Below are positions 12,367 to 23,174 of a stretch of 64,000 bases of DNA, in pieces. Source of the DNA: Immersiella caudata (Eukaryota > Ascomycota > Sordariomycetes > Sordariales > Lasiosphaeriaceae). The stretch's first letter is position 1; each line of letters opens with the position of its first letter. The stretch spans positions 1,054,001 to 1,118,000 of the forward strand of contig JAULSU010000004.1 of the NCBI GenBank assembly GCA_030512335.1. The letters run 5' to 3'. A program made the translations under genes and the position numbers. The notes under the pieces were generated by a model. That model worked only from the letters and a program-made list of their open reading frames with translations. It had not been told where the DNA came from and did not search any database.

Positions 12367-13371
12367 GGTTGCTGCTTGGCGTTGTGCGTCTGAATGGAAT
12401 GGGGTTCTGTCGCGAGTTGGCGGCTCCTCGGAAGTCTGCCAAGCGACTCTGTGCCAACGGCTTAAGGTTGCGGGAGAACCTTGAGGGGCACGGCCGTCAA
12501 AGTCAGAAAACGGAAGTTTCGGGCAATCGTCCGACTGGCACCGCCAAATGGCGGCAGCGATGGTAGTTGTCGCGACAGTTCTAGCTAAAGGCGGCAGGAC
12601 GGTCGAGGTGGGATGGTGCGGGGAAGGTCATGGTTGAGCCATCATCATCGGTGACATCGCCCGGGGCCGTCCTCGGCAGGTAGACAAAATCGGCGGCGTT
12701 GGCGGAGATACGGCCGTTGAGCGCCAGTCAGCAAACGGTTTCTCGCTCTCCAGCAGGAGATGAAGAAGAGGAAGAGGCAAGAGTTGACGTGTAGTGAGAA
12801 GCCTTGGGTGAGGTGGGCTGGTCGACCCGTGACAAGCTTGGGTGTCAAGCTCCCCAATCAGTTGATCGGCCTTATCGCGTGTGCGCCAGGGTGAGTTCAA
12901 GGCGTGCTAGTCGGCCTGGGCAACCCTTACACGGCCAGCGGGCGCCTGTGGGGTGCCCCACCCGACATGTACCGTCATTGATGGAAGGCGTTGCTCTGGG
13001 ACGCCCAAAGTACCGCATAGGGGCCAGTTATTCGCTGATCAAGACATGCACGCGGTGTAACGAACAGGCAAAGATGACAGAAACAGCACTTTAGCCCCAT
13101 CTTGTCATTGAGGACGCTGGACAAGCTGAACAGCGAACGCCCGCCCGCTGTCTGCCTGACGGGTGACCCACTCCAACCCCTGTAGCGCCTGCCCCATAGC
13201 GGTTCAACAAGGGCTGCTGGGCAGCGGTGACTGGTCGCGACTTCCATTGACAAACAAACCCAGCCTCCGACCACGAACTTCCAGACAGCAACAGTTACTC
13301 AGCTACCAACGAAGCCAGTTGTTCAGAACATCGGCACCCATTCCAGTCAATTTATCCTAATCTGCATTGTC
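12367..13371. other. Intergenic: ATG2 promoter, downstream of amine oxidase
   Basis: No coding region supported. It contains the presumed ATG2 promoter with a CCG-N8-CGG dyad at 12541-12554. Confidence 0.6.
12541..12554. promoter_or_regulatory. CCG-N8-CGG inverted repeat upstream of ATG2
   Basis: CCGCCAAATGGCGG is a perfect dyad with 6-bp arms and an AA centre, 175 bp upstream of the ATG2 start. Inverted CCG/CGG half-sites with fixed spacing are the usual target of Zn(II)2Cys6 dimers in fungi. That this site is used is inference. Confidence 0.3.
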
Positions 13372-14988
13372 TCAATGGGATGCTGCCGCAATTCTCGTTG
13401 CGACATTCTCGCCACTCAAGTAGGCGCCTGCTACAGTTCCCAAGGCCGTGAAAGGGGCAGTGTGCTCGCCAGCAAGCCAGATGCCTTCTTCGGGGACACC
13501 AACCCGCATAGTGATGATATCCTGGTCGCCCTCTTCCAGACCGACCTGGAAGTTGCTATAGCTGCCATTTCCAGCAAGATCATCACCGAGCCAGTCCGTC
13601 GACATGCACGCATTGGGATAGCAGTCCGGGTCTCCCTCATTGTACGCTGGCAGCCGGGAGTAGTAGGGTTTGAAGAAGGAAAACAGAAACTCCTCTCTCT
13701 CTTTTCCCTCCGGCAGAGACCTCACTTTGGAGGTGATGTGTCTTGACTCGTCTCCGTTGACGTAGAACAGCAAGGTAGCGTGTCCATCGGGACCCTCCAA
13801 CGAGCCGAGCTCCAAAGATTCGTTGGCCCATCGGTGCGGGTTCGTCCCGGGCTCGTAGTTCGGCGAGAGCCAGTGGCAGAACCCACTCAACGCTCTCTCG
13901 CCAGTCAGCCAGAACGCCTTTGGAAAGGAGATGTAGACCTTCTCTAGCGAGCCATAGCCAATGCTTCGGATCGCTCGAGTGAGACGATCTGGGAGTGAAG
14001 GGTGAAAAGCCCTTAGGTTCTGTTTCAACCAACCCAAGGGTGCCGTGACAATAAGCTCATCAAAGTCCAGGACTCGCCCATCGGCTGCAACAACGCTGAC
14101 TCTGCCATTCGGGGATGTTGACTTCCCACGAATTTCCACCACATGAGATTGGTACACGATGTTAGCACACTCAACCACCGGCTGGGCAATCTTTCCTAAA
14201 ATATTACGATATGTCCCGGCACAGAACAGATTCTCTGCCCCAATTGGTCAGCATGCAATGCTCAACACCAGCAACACAAACGGATTCCCCCCGCGCAACA
14301 TACCGCCTTCAATGGTCTGCTCCAACCAAAAGAACTTGAGGCTCTGGTTCCTAACAGGACTCCCAACGTAGTTGCCCCAAAGCTCGCACATTTGGAGAAG
14401 TATGCGCCTCTTCCTCTCAAAATCCCCCTCTGTGTCAGGAAGTATCTCCAGCACTTGCTCCTGGCAAAAATCCAACAGCGAGGTCAACGGGTCAACCTCA
14501 GCACCGTGCTTCCTCGAGTGCTCAAAGGCTTTCTCAAACAGCATCCACATCGCCAACGAGTACTCCGCCCCTTGTTCGACCGGTAATAGCGCGCCATTCT
14601 CATCGACCACGCCGCCAGTCACAGGATCGAAATCACAAACAGCTGTGCCTGTCTCCCTCGCCAGGTCCATAAAAGGGTTGTCTGCCGCCCCATGGATCCA
14701 GTTCGGACCAACATCTACCTCATGGCCATTGGGCAGTCGGTGTTGATGTATTCTTCCCCCAACCCGATCACGGCCTTCAACAACAGTCACCTCGAATCCC
14801 GCCCGGAGTAGCACATCGGCGCTCCGTAGACCAGCCACACCCGCACCGATTATACCAATGTGTCTCCCGTTGGAGCCGCTTAAGCCACGGACTCCACCCT
14901 GCGATACGGCATCGTTAGCATCAACGTCATCTGTAACGTTTGTGGCTGTTGGGGTTGTGAAAGCACGTGGCCAAGCGCCACGTTTCAT
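13372..14988 (-). CDS. Flavin-containing amine oxidase (polyamine-oxidase type)
   Basis: A protein of 515 residues in two exons (14988-14304 and 14234-13372); the intron has a TGCTGAC branch site and the frame closes as EG|ENLFCAG. The FAD-binding Rossmann motif IGIIGAGVAGL lies near residue 45, followed by the conserved VVEGRDRVGGRI. ELIVTAPLGWLK and the C-terminal flavin segment WLAGEHTAPFTALGTVAGAYLSG (shown only in part) are typical of the flavin monoamine/polyamine oxidase family, including yeast Fms1 and the Candida corticosteroid-binding protein. Such enzymes oxidise polyamines or other amines and release hydrogen peroxide. The first 40 or so residues are poorly conserved and have no clear signal peptide; an N-terminal ATG further in is possible. 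The family is certain, the substrate is not. Confidence 0.9.
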
Positions 14989-16260
14989 ATGTGAAATCGA
15001 GATCGATCGTCAATACAGCGTTTCATCAGCAGTTGCTACCACTGGCTTCTAGACCCTGGGTTAGGTAGGTTGTCTTGTCGCCGGCCTGCCAAACAGCGCT
15101 TCGCCATGGCCATTCCAAAGCTGGTCTACTTGCGAGAACAGCATTGGAAGACAAGGAGACCTGGGTTCCACAAGACCCAGCGGCAGCTGGTGGTTTCAAA
15201 ACAGACGCAGGATAGGCAAACGCCCGACCCGAGGAGAGAGAACGGGAGCTCCTTACCTTTCCTGCTTCAGTCATGCTTTCGTGGCTCATGACCGCTCGAA
15301 AGTCTGGCTCTGGATTTTTTGTCGTGCTAGCTAGCACAAATATCTGAAGCGTTGTACAGAGTCAGGCCGGCAGATTGCTTGATTTACTCCGGCTTCTCCT
15401 AGCCACAAAATTTGTTTATTATTAGAGGAGGGGAAGTCCTCACTCATTAAATCTGTTGGAGAGACCGGTGCTTGGACATCTATGTCGACTGATTACTGTT
15501 CCAGCACCAGTGTCAACTTGGGATTTGGAATGGAGACAGCTGCATTCACCGACCTTTGGCTTCAGGCCCCTGGAGACACATCAACATTGGGTGTCGAAGG
15601 CAGTGCAAATGAACGGAACCTACCACCTTACTCGTCGAAGGCTTGGGTTGTCTGGGCTTCCGACATGGAGTCCCGCCCCTCGGCTTCCCCGCAAAACCCA
15701 CCAGGCTGTGCGGTGGTGCGGTGCACCAGGGTATCGAGGTAGCGGAATATGCCGCCAACAATTGAATCGTCGCCAGCTCTCTGGTGCCAAAGTAAATCGC
15801 TCCTAGCCGGAATCCCGGATTCGGGACCTTCCAAATTCAAGGCCCGGCTCCAAAACTGCATCAGTGGCAGAGCGGTCATGCTGGACATTCCAAAGACCAT
15901 CACATGCTCGACGTCAGAGGCAAGGGCATTGGGGTTCCAACCAATCATGACCGTTGCAATGCAAGGCTTGGCGAAGTACCCCACACTCGAAGGAGGGTCC
16001 CAGGTCTCCGGCGCCTAGGATCCAAGCCGAGGTCAAGGAGGAGGGACGACACCAATGCCCCATACTTGGGCGTGGCTGATGACCAGAGCCGAAGGAGTCC
16101 ACCTTTGTGTCCCTTGTTTCGAACCGGCGATGCTTTTTGTAGACCAAACATAAAACTCTTGAGTTCTTCTTCCCCTTCCAGCCGCGCCCGTCCTTTTCTC
16201 CCTCTCCCCGCGTGCAGATCCAGAACCAATCCGCTCCGTGATCACTCCCCAGAGCCCATC
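14989..16260. other. Divergent intergenic region: amine oxidase / b5-ACAD
   Basis: A shared promoter region of 1.27 kb. A perfect 14-bp palindrome, GTGCTAGCTAGCAC, lies at 15324-15337. The last 357 bp are open in frame with the downstream b5-ACAD gene but look like leader sequence. Confidence 0.6.
15324..15337. repeat. 14-bp perfect palindrome in divergent promoter
   Basis: GTGCTAG followed by its exact reverse complement, in the region shared by the amine oxidase and b5-ACAD genes. It could be a dimer-binding site or chance. Confidence 0.4.
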
Positions 16261-17811
16261 ATGCCTCTAGCCGTCCCCTCCAAGACGTTTACTCGCACCG
16301 AGGTCGCAAAGCACAACACCGAGGACAGCGTCTGGTTCATCGTCGACACCGTGGTTTACGACGTCTCCGAGTTCCTCGATGCGCATCCGGGCGGCGAGGC
16401 CGTGCTGCGCCAGGTAGCCGGCAAGGACGCGACCTCCGCGTTCTACAACCTGCACAGGCACGAGGTGCTCCAAAAGTATGCCGACCTCGCCATTGGCACC
16501 ATCGAGGGCGAGAAGCAGTCCATCGTCACCCCTCAGCTCGGCGACCTGTCCACGGTCCCATACGCCGAGCCACTCTGGCTTACTCCTCAGTTCAAGTCAC
16601 CCTACTTCAATGACAGCCATCGGCGCCTCCAGCGCGCCATGCGCGAGTTCACCGATGAGCACATCACTCCCGAGGCCCTGGAGAAGGAGCGCACTGGTGA
16701 GCTCGTCAGCCAGGAGCTAATCGACAAGATGTCCAAGGCTGGCGTCCTCCACATGCGCATGGGTCCCGGCAAGCACCTCCACGCCGTCAGCTTGCTCAAC
16801 GGTGCCGTTGACGGCAAGGAGTTTGACTACTTCCACGACATGATCTGCTCCCAGGAGCAAGTCCGTGCCGCGTGCCGTGGCTTCCAAGACGGCAACATGG
16901 CCGGTATGGTCATTGGCCTTACTTGCATCCTCAACTTCTGCAAGGACCCCGCCATGAAGAAGCGCATCTCCGACGAGGTCTTCAGCGGCAAAAAGAAGAT
17001 CTGCCTCGCCATCACCGAGGCCTTCGCTGGCTCGGACGTCGCTGGCCTTCGCACCACCGCCGTCAAGACCCCCGATGGCAAGCACTACATCGTCAACGGT
17101 ACCAAGAAGTGGATCACCAACGGTGTCTTCTCCGATTACTTCGTGACCGGCGTCAAGACCGACAAGGGCCTTTCCGTCCTTCTCATTGAGCGCGGCGAAG
17201 GCGTCGAGACCAAGCCCATCAAGACTTCGTACTCCCCCGCGGCCGGAACCACCTACATCACCTTCGACAACGTCAAGGTCCCCGTCGAGAACCTCCTCGG
17301 CGAGGAGAACAAGGGTATCTACGTCATCCTCTCCAACTTCAACCACGAGCGCTGGACGATGGCCTGCGCCACCATCCGCTACATGCGCCTCGTCGTCGAG
17401 GAGTCCCTCAAGTGGGCCCACCAGCGCCTCGTCTTCAACAAGCGCCTCATCGACCAGCCCGTCATCCGCCAAAAGCTCGCAAAGATGATCGCCCTCTGCG
17501 AATCCCACCAGTCCTGGCTCGAGACCGTCACCTACCAAATGTGCAACATGCCCTACGCCGAGCAGGCCAAGCACCTCGGCGGCCCCATCGCTCTGCTTAA
17601 GATGAGCTGCACGCGTGCCGCCCACGAGATCGCCGATGAGGCGGTCCAAATCTGGGGTGGCCGTGGTCTTACCCAGACCGGCATGGGGCGGGTGATTGAG
17701 AACTTCAACAGGACATACAAGTTTGATGCCATCCTTGGTGGTGCCGAGGAGGTCCTCGGCGATCTTGGTGTGAGACAAGCGATGAAGTTCATGCCCAAGG
17801 CGGTGTTGTAA
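16261..17811 (+). CDS. Cytochrome b5-acyl-CoA dehydrogenase fusion protein
   Basis: An intronless gene for 516 residues. Residues 5-80 form a cytochrome b5 domain with the haem ligand motif DAHPGGEAVL (His42) and a second histidine in FYNLHRHEVL (His65 or His67). From about residue 105 to the end is an acyl-CoA dehydrogenase: the N-terminal helical region, then ITEAFAGSDVAGLRTTA (flavin/substrate loop), GTKKWITNG, FNHERWTMA and the C-terminal IWGGRGLTQTG. The enzyme probably oxidises an acyl-CoA substrate, with the b5 haem passing electrons on. Fungal genomes are known to carry this architecture, but the substrate is not clear from sequence. Where many family members have Y-E-G-T with the catalytic glutamate, this protein reads L-G-G-A-E-E. 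No C-terminal peroxisomal tripeptide is seen (it ends KAVL). Strong bias to C-ending codons suggests high expression. The start is chosen because it begins directly before the b5 domain. Confidence 0.93.
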   Translation: MPLAVPSKTFTRTEVAKHNTEDSVWFIVDTVVYDVSEFLDAHPGGEAVLRQVAGKDATSAFYNLHRHEVLQKYADLAIGTIEGEKQSIVTPQLGDLSTVPYAEPLWLTPQFKSPYFNDSHRRLQRAMREFTDEHITPEALEKERTGELVSQELIDKMSKAGVLHMRMGPGKHLHAVSLLNGAVDGKEFDYFHDMICSQEQVRAACRGFQDGNMAGMVIGLTCILNFCKDPAMKKRISDEVFSGKKKICLAITEAFAGSDVAGLRTTAVKTPDGKHYIVNGTKKWITNGVFSDYFVTGVKTDKGLSVLLIERGEGVETKPIKTSYSPAAGTTYITFDNVKVPVENLLGEENKGIYVILSNFNHERWTMACATIRYMRLVVEESLKWAHQRLVFNKRLIDQPVIRQKLAKMIALCESHQSWLETVTYQMCNMPYAEQAKHLGGPIALLKMSCTRAAHEIADEAVQIWGGRGLTQTGMGRVIENFNRTYKFDAILGGAEEVLGDLGVRQAMKFMPKAVL

Positions 17812-18743
17812 AGGAGCTGTAGATTGGAGAGAAACAAGTGTCATGATAATACTAGCATGTTTGCCTTGGGTTTCTAGTTATGTGTCGGCTAGCATTTTGG
17901 TTGGAACAGCTAATATTACATGGGGGCGCTGGATATACATTCCTTATGTTTGTACATACGAGTCAGTATTGTCGTTGAGATCTTAGATGGAATGGAAAGA
18001 ACATATTCCCAGTCATTTGCGTCGCCGTTTTCTGATGTTGTGAATCCTACTGCAAGATGGCTGGGATGAAGATTTGAGGTGATCACGTGGTACAAGTCGG
18101 CCACAGCAGTCAATTTGGTCACAGATGCGGACGTTGGAAAGACAATTCGTGACACACCATCGAACACGGCCGTTTTTCATTTCTATCGAGCCTTATGAAT
18201 CCACCCCCACCGATGATCTAGTCATAAACCATGAGAAATCCCCCGTTAAAAGAACAACGCAACATGGTGTTGTATGTGCTAGGCAGTAACTCCCACCTGA
18301 AAAACAAGAGACTCGGAAACCTTTACATAGGTAACCCTTGCCGCCCTGACGCCAAGATGGTAAACTTTTCCATTGCCCGTTGTCGTAGTCGGTTGTCGTG
18401 ATGGGTGCGAGACCGTGTTCGTCATCTTTTGTGATTGCAGGAAAAACAAACAGACGCAAGAAAAAGGAAATGCAGCGTCCAAAGGAATGCCCAACATGGC
18501 AAAGGACATGCCAATTATCGGATATCCAGACCGTGGAGTTCCGAAGCGTGAGCGCCAGACCCCTCCACCAGAAAGGCAGTGTAATAAGGCACTGTCTCAA
18601 CAACTCCAACCGTGCTGTCCATCACAACCCTCCTTTCCGTCTTCTATTCGATCATGTGGGGAAGCAACCGTGTGGCTGACCACTGGGAGAAGGAGCGAGG
18701 TTTCGAAAAGTTGGGATCGACGATCCGCTCAGCCGCCTACAAC
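17812..18743. other. Convergent intergenic region: 3' ends of b5-ACAD and CNBP genes
   Basis: Both flanking genes end here. A 138-codon minus-strand frame at 18193-18609 has no recognisable feature and lies where the CNBP 3' UTR would be. Nothing else seen. Confidence 0.55.
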
Positions 18744-20110
18744 TTAAACGTTGGGGCACTGGGACTGGACGTGGCCAGGCTGCTGGCACTTGTAGCAGAT
18801 CTTCTCGCCAGTGCCGGACTCCTTGGGGCAGTCACGGGACAGATGGCCAGAGACACCGCAGTTGTAGCACTTGTTGCCATTGACGCAGTCGCCTGGAGCA
18901 TGTCAGACACAGTCCCACAGCACAAAAACAGGGTGGAACTTACGGGACATGTGGCCAATGCCACCGCAAGAGTAGCAGGTCTTCTGGCCGAAGCCGCCAC
19001 CACCACCGTAGCCGGAGTTGAAGCCACCACCGCCACCGTAGGACGAGCCCTTGGGGCAGTTGCGGGCAATGTGACCGACCTCGCCGCACTGGAAGCTGGG
19101 TTAGTAAGAAGCACACATCTAGAATGACACAAACGCTTACCTTGTAGCACTCAGCACCAGACTGGCCGCCGGACTGGCCGCCGCCGCCGCCGCCGCCGCC
19201 GGAGGTGGGGCAGTCGCGGGAGATGTGGCCGGGCTGGCCGCAGCGGTAGCAAGTCTTGGTGTCCTTGGGGCCCTCGGGGCAGTCACGGCCTGTGGTCTGG
19301 GGTCAGTCGAGTCCCGATTCGACGAAGCACAGCTGGGCAAAGACTCACTCATGTGACCCTCGCCTGAAATGGGGAAGGTTTCATGTCAGTCTGATTCCGT
19401 TTCTCTACTCATGTTTTCAGGAACACTCACCACCGCAGTTGTAGCTGTAGAAGCGATAGTTAGCGTGATTCTTACAAGGGATAGGGCATCGAGAACAACT
19501 TACCACTTGGCAGCACCCTTGTTGGGGCAGTCGCGGGCCTATTGACGGACTGTTAGTGATCTCGAGCTTCAACGTGATACTTCTCCCTTCCGATGTCTCC
19601 CCGCCTCTCGCCAAAGTGGCATACCTGATGGGTAGTCTGGCCGCCTAAAGTCTCTCTTGTCAGATGATCTCTCCCTCACACAAGGCACGATGTTGTCACT
19701 GAGATGCGTAGTGTAGGGACGGTTGGTTTCCAGAAGTCTGGGAGGGCTTTCAGGACTAGTTAGGATAATTTTGCTCTGCTGCAGCCCTCGAGTCTCGGAA
19801 CAGGCCCCGCGCCGCAGAGCAGGGCGCGGAAGGGGGGTGGTCTGGGCTGCTACGGCGTTGCGCCGGCATCCACAAGGAACCCAAGTCCTGGCGCGCGACA
19901 CGCTACAACAGCATGTGGCCCATGAGGCGTTCGTGTGCAGACAAGGGTGGGGATGGTATATGATGGCTGCCGGCCCCATTCAGACGAATGTGGCGAGGAG
20001 ACAAAATTCCCTTTCATGGGTGGTGGAGCAAACGAAGCCAGGGCGGAACGACGGCGGCAGCGGCGGGACTCACAAGTGAAGCAGGCACGGCCTTGAGATC
20101 CGAAATCCAT
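18744..20110 (-). CDS. CNBP/Gis2/Byr3-type CCHC zinc-knuckle nucleic-acid-binding protein
   Basis: Eight exons encode 187 residues: 20110-20074, 19645-19626, 19538-19504, 19444-19431, 19363-19349, 19289-19141, 19088-18944 and 18892-18744. Every junction is GT...AG and the frame closes. Seven zinc knuckles are present (first: CFTCGG...HQARDC; then [70 protein letters not shown], and a last variant [14 protein letters not shown]). Gly-rich linkers lie between the third and fifth knuckles. Seven knuckles is the count of CNBP, yeast Gis2 and fission yeast Byr3, which bind single-stranded nucleic acid and mRNA and act in translation and stress granules. Exons 2, 4 and 5 are only 20, 14 and 15 nt, and intron 1 is 428 bp, long for this genome. 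Very strong family match. Confidence 0.95.
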
Positions 20111-23100
20111 GATGTCGATGTGTAAAGAGGGGGTAGGTGAAGGTGTGTTTCGGTATAAACTATGGGGATATCGTCAGTACGGCGTGTGAGTGGCAAAAGA
20201 GTTTCCAGGTGCTTGGGAGAAAATGTGTTTTGGCATTGGAGGGCTCAGGTTCGGGACGAGAGGGCGCAAAATTCCCAAGGTGGGGGAGGCTCGAATGTGG
20301 GGTACAAACTTACGGCGCGATAAGATTAATTTGACGGATGTGTGGGCTGGGGGGCAACACAACAAGTGTTTTTGACGGATGGAGCAGGTGTGAGGGCTTG
20401 GTGGTTGCAGATGGAAAGGGAAAGGGCAGTGTGAGAATCAGCGGGCACCGGCAAGATAAATACCATCAGGTCGCGAGGCGAGAGACTGGGTAAGTGTCGA
20501 GTGGGAAACGGATTGCGGGTATGGTTGAATTTTTTCTGGATGGTCAATTAGGTTGTGTGGGGATCCCCTGCCTTTCCCTGCTTCGAGGCTCCTTCGCCTG
20601 AATCTGGATGCCACTCTCCGACAGCCTCAAGACCACGGAAATCAGCGCTGTGGCGGCCTGTCGATCCCCAGGGTCGTGAGTCGGGGATAATTGATAATTC
20701 TGCTGCGTACACATACGGGCAAGATCCAGATGCAAGTGCTCGGTTGTATGCAGGACTGTGTGGCATGAGGGCTTGCGCGCGCGAGTTCTCTCCCTGTCTT
20801 GCCCTCTTTCCCCTGGTTGCTCATCGCCGGCTGCCCCTCCTTTCTTGACTTGCGCTACGCGCACCTACAGGCTCCTATGACAGACCTAGGCATGGAGGTT
20901 GAGATCGAAACGGCGTTCCAATTGCTCCAGCTGCTTGTCCTAGTACGAGAACTATGCACGGTCGAGTGCCCCTGCGCAATCCGCACATGCCTCGATGCGA
21001 GGGACGGAGGGGCAGGTCTTCTATGTCTAAGCTCGGCTTCCGCGGTCTGTCTCACAGCATGGCTCATTTCCCAATAATGTGTTGCGTATGGGCCTATGCA
21101 GCAGCAGTGACTGATGTGCTGGCTCGGCTTCACACTCGAGGCTTGCAGGTCGGTTTGTTGAGGTACGGTCAGCGGCCCACGGTCTGCGGGCTTGCTTACT
21201 TGGCCGTTCCGTCCCGCCGCCCCTGGGAATTTTCATCCGATAATGGTCTTCAGGCGATCGAGGGCGGCCCCCGAAAGTGATCGGCTGGGTTCATCCAAAA
21301 GCTCTCTCTTCCACGTGCCAAAGAAGCGTTGCAGAAGCTTTGCCGACACGGCGAGCAGAGCTCCAGAATTCATGCCTTTTCGCACAGACTGTTGGCCTTC
21401 CTGTTACGGCGGCAGATCACGGAGATCCCACGAACCATTCCCTCGCACTGCACTCGCACCTATAGCGCCTCCTGGCCCGCCCGTTGGTGCTCCTGACCCT
21501 GTTCCAAGGAGGAGCCGAGCCGGAGGGATTTTCTGGCTCTGTTCCGAGCTTTTACCCTGGAACGTTCATCACCAGCAAGCCACCCCGTCCCCTTCTGGAT
21601 GTTTTCTGGAACTCTGCTGGAAGCATGTTCGCAGATTACCTCTTGGCCGTTCCTGTTTGATTGACCGATGTGCCTCATTCACCATGTCAGCGGCTAAGTC
21701 GTTGACCCGGTGTAGCACACAGGATATCATTTCCTCTGGGGGCGTGCTGCGATGTCGTCGCGACCCTTGCCCCCATTTGCGGCTCCTTCAGCCTGTTAAT
21801 CAGGACATTTTTCGATCTCGGCTGCCGATGCAGGAGTTCGAGTGCCGCGGCTAGAGGCTCCTGGCGAGAGTGACGAGTGGCTCCTCACGGCCCGACTATG
21901 CTGCTAGAACAACAGTCAACGTCGACTGGACCGGAAGGGCGGTTTCCGCGCGGCAAGAGCTGCTGGCTTATTAGGACGGGGAGACAATCATGTCTTGGGC
22001 TGGACAAGCCCGAGTAGAGGTGTTCATTCAGCATCGGGCCGGATGGCATCTGATATCTGGGTGCAGATATTGCTGCCGTTGGTGGTGCAACCATGGTCAG
22101 CCGGCTCGGCACCAATACGAGTTAGTCCTCCCGCGTTGGACATCAGATGATAACAGCGAGGGCGGGTCAGCCAGTGGTCGGAGGAGAGGAAGAGGCAGAT
22201 CTCAGAGAGACGCTGCAGGGCCAAGAGGCGGTTCGACGAGTAGGCCGATCGGGCGACATCATCTCCCGTAGATGGCTCTGCCCCTCATCAGCAAAGTGCA
22301 CATCCCGGAACGGCGGGCTGGAATGTCTCCGCGCGTCACGGGCACCGCAAGGACACGCTCGCGACGCACACGCTGCAGAGAACCAGTAACCGCAGAGTGT
22401 GGGAAGAGATCCCAAGGAAAAGTGATAACGGTTGCAATCTGGGCAAAGGTCAGAAGTCCCCACGGCAACTCGGCTCCCGATCTGGTTAGAGGGTGTTCCA
22501 GTGAGATGTTGTTCCTGGGTTGACGCCGTCCTGTGCCGCTCCAGCGTCCAGCTGGACTGGCAACCAAACCGCCTTGCGCCTTACGCCAACAGATCAATAA
22601 CGGGTCTCAGATTCTGGCCGAATGCGACGTTGGAAGGGTCAAAGCCGAGTGGGTGCAGACTCGGCCAATTGTTGAAACAGAGATCTCTGAGCCGCATCCC
22701 GAGCCATCTGTGGCAGTTCTCAGCATCAAAACACGGGCCATAATGTGGTCTGTCCACCACAGCCCCTTCCGCCTCCATTAACGGCGCGTAAAGCCACAGG
22801 GTTGGGGTTAGGGTACGTCAGTGTCTCAGGGTTAACTATGAGTGGATGGGAACGGTGGAGCGTGCGAGCAGTGTGCATCATATTGTCTTCGGCCCTCACC
22901 GTGGCCGGATCTTAGTTGTATTTTTAGCAGAGTGCGTTCTAAAGACCTTAATTGGCATTACTTTTTGGGGTGTTGGGTGCCCCAATGGTCTCAAACAGCT
23001 GACCGTGGTCGCGGCGGAACTCCTCAACGCGTGTCGACACGCGTTGCGCTAAACAAACCATGCCGGGTTGCCCCACCCCTTTCCAGGTTCCCAACATCCA

Positions 23101-23174
23101 GCACAGGCGCTGGCTTTCCTTGCCAAATGCACTCTGGAGCACCATGAGGTAGCACATCAATCCGGCTGTGGAGG
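20111..23174. other. Long divergent intergenic region: CNBP / CtIP
   Basis: 3.06 kb holding both promoters and probably a long CNBP leader. The longest open frame (plus strand 21192-21854, beginning at TTG) has noise-like, Arg/Cys/Pro-rich composition. The only standout signal is the palindrome at 23025-23046. Confidence 0.55.
23025..23046. promoter_or_regulatory. Perfect 22-bp palindrome with two ACGCGT (MCB) boxes upstream of CtIP
   Basis: The half-site CAACGCGTGTC is followed directly by its exact reverse complement. Each arm holds ACGCGT (23027-23032 and 23039-23044), the MluI cell-cycle box bound by MBF (Mbp1-Swi6 type) in yeasts. It lies 129 bp upstream of the CtIP/Ctp1 start codon. 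G1/S-type control is inferred from the motif; in fission yeast ctp1 is reported to be cell-cycle regulated through MBF. Confidence 0.6.

Noticed and set aside
13372..17811. Secondary-metabolite cluster around the amine oxidase and b5-ACAD genes
   Set aside because: There is no polyketide, peptide or terpene synthase, transporter or regulator nearby; the neighbours are housekeeping genes.
16717..17844. 375-codon open frame antisense to the b5-ACAD gene
   Set aside because: A mirror of a gene with strong C-ending codon bias; the Val/Leu/Gly/Asp-rich product has no features of its own.
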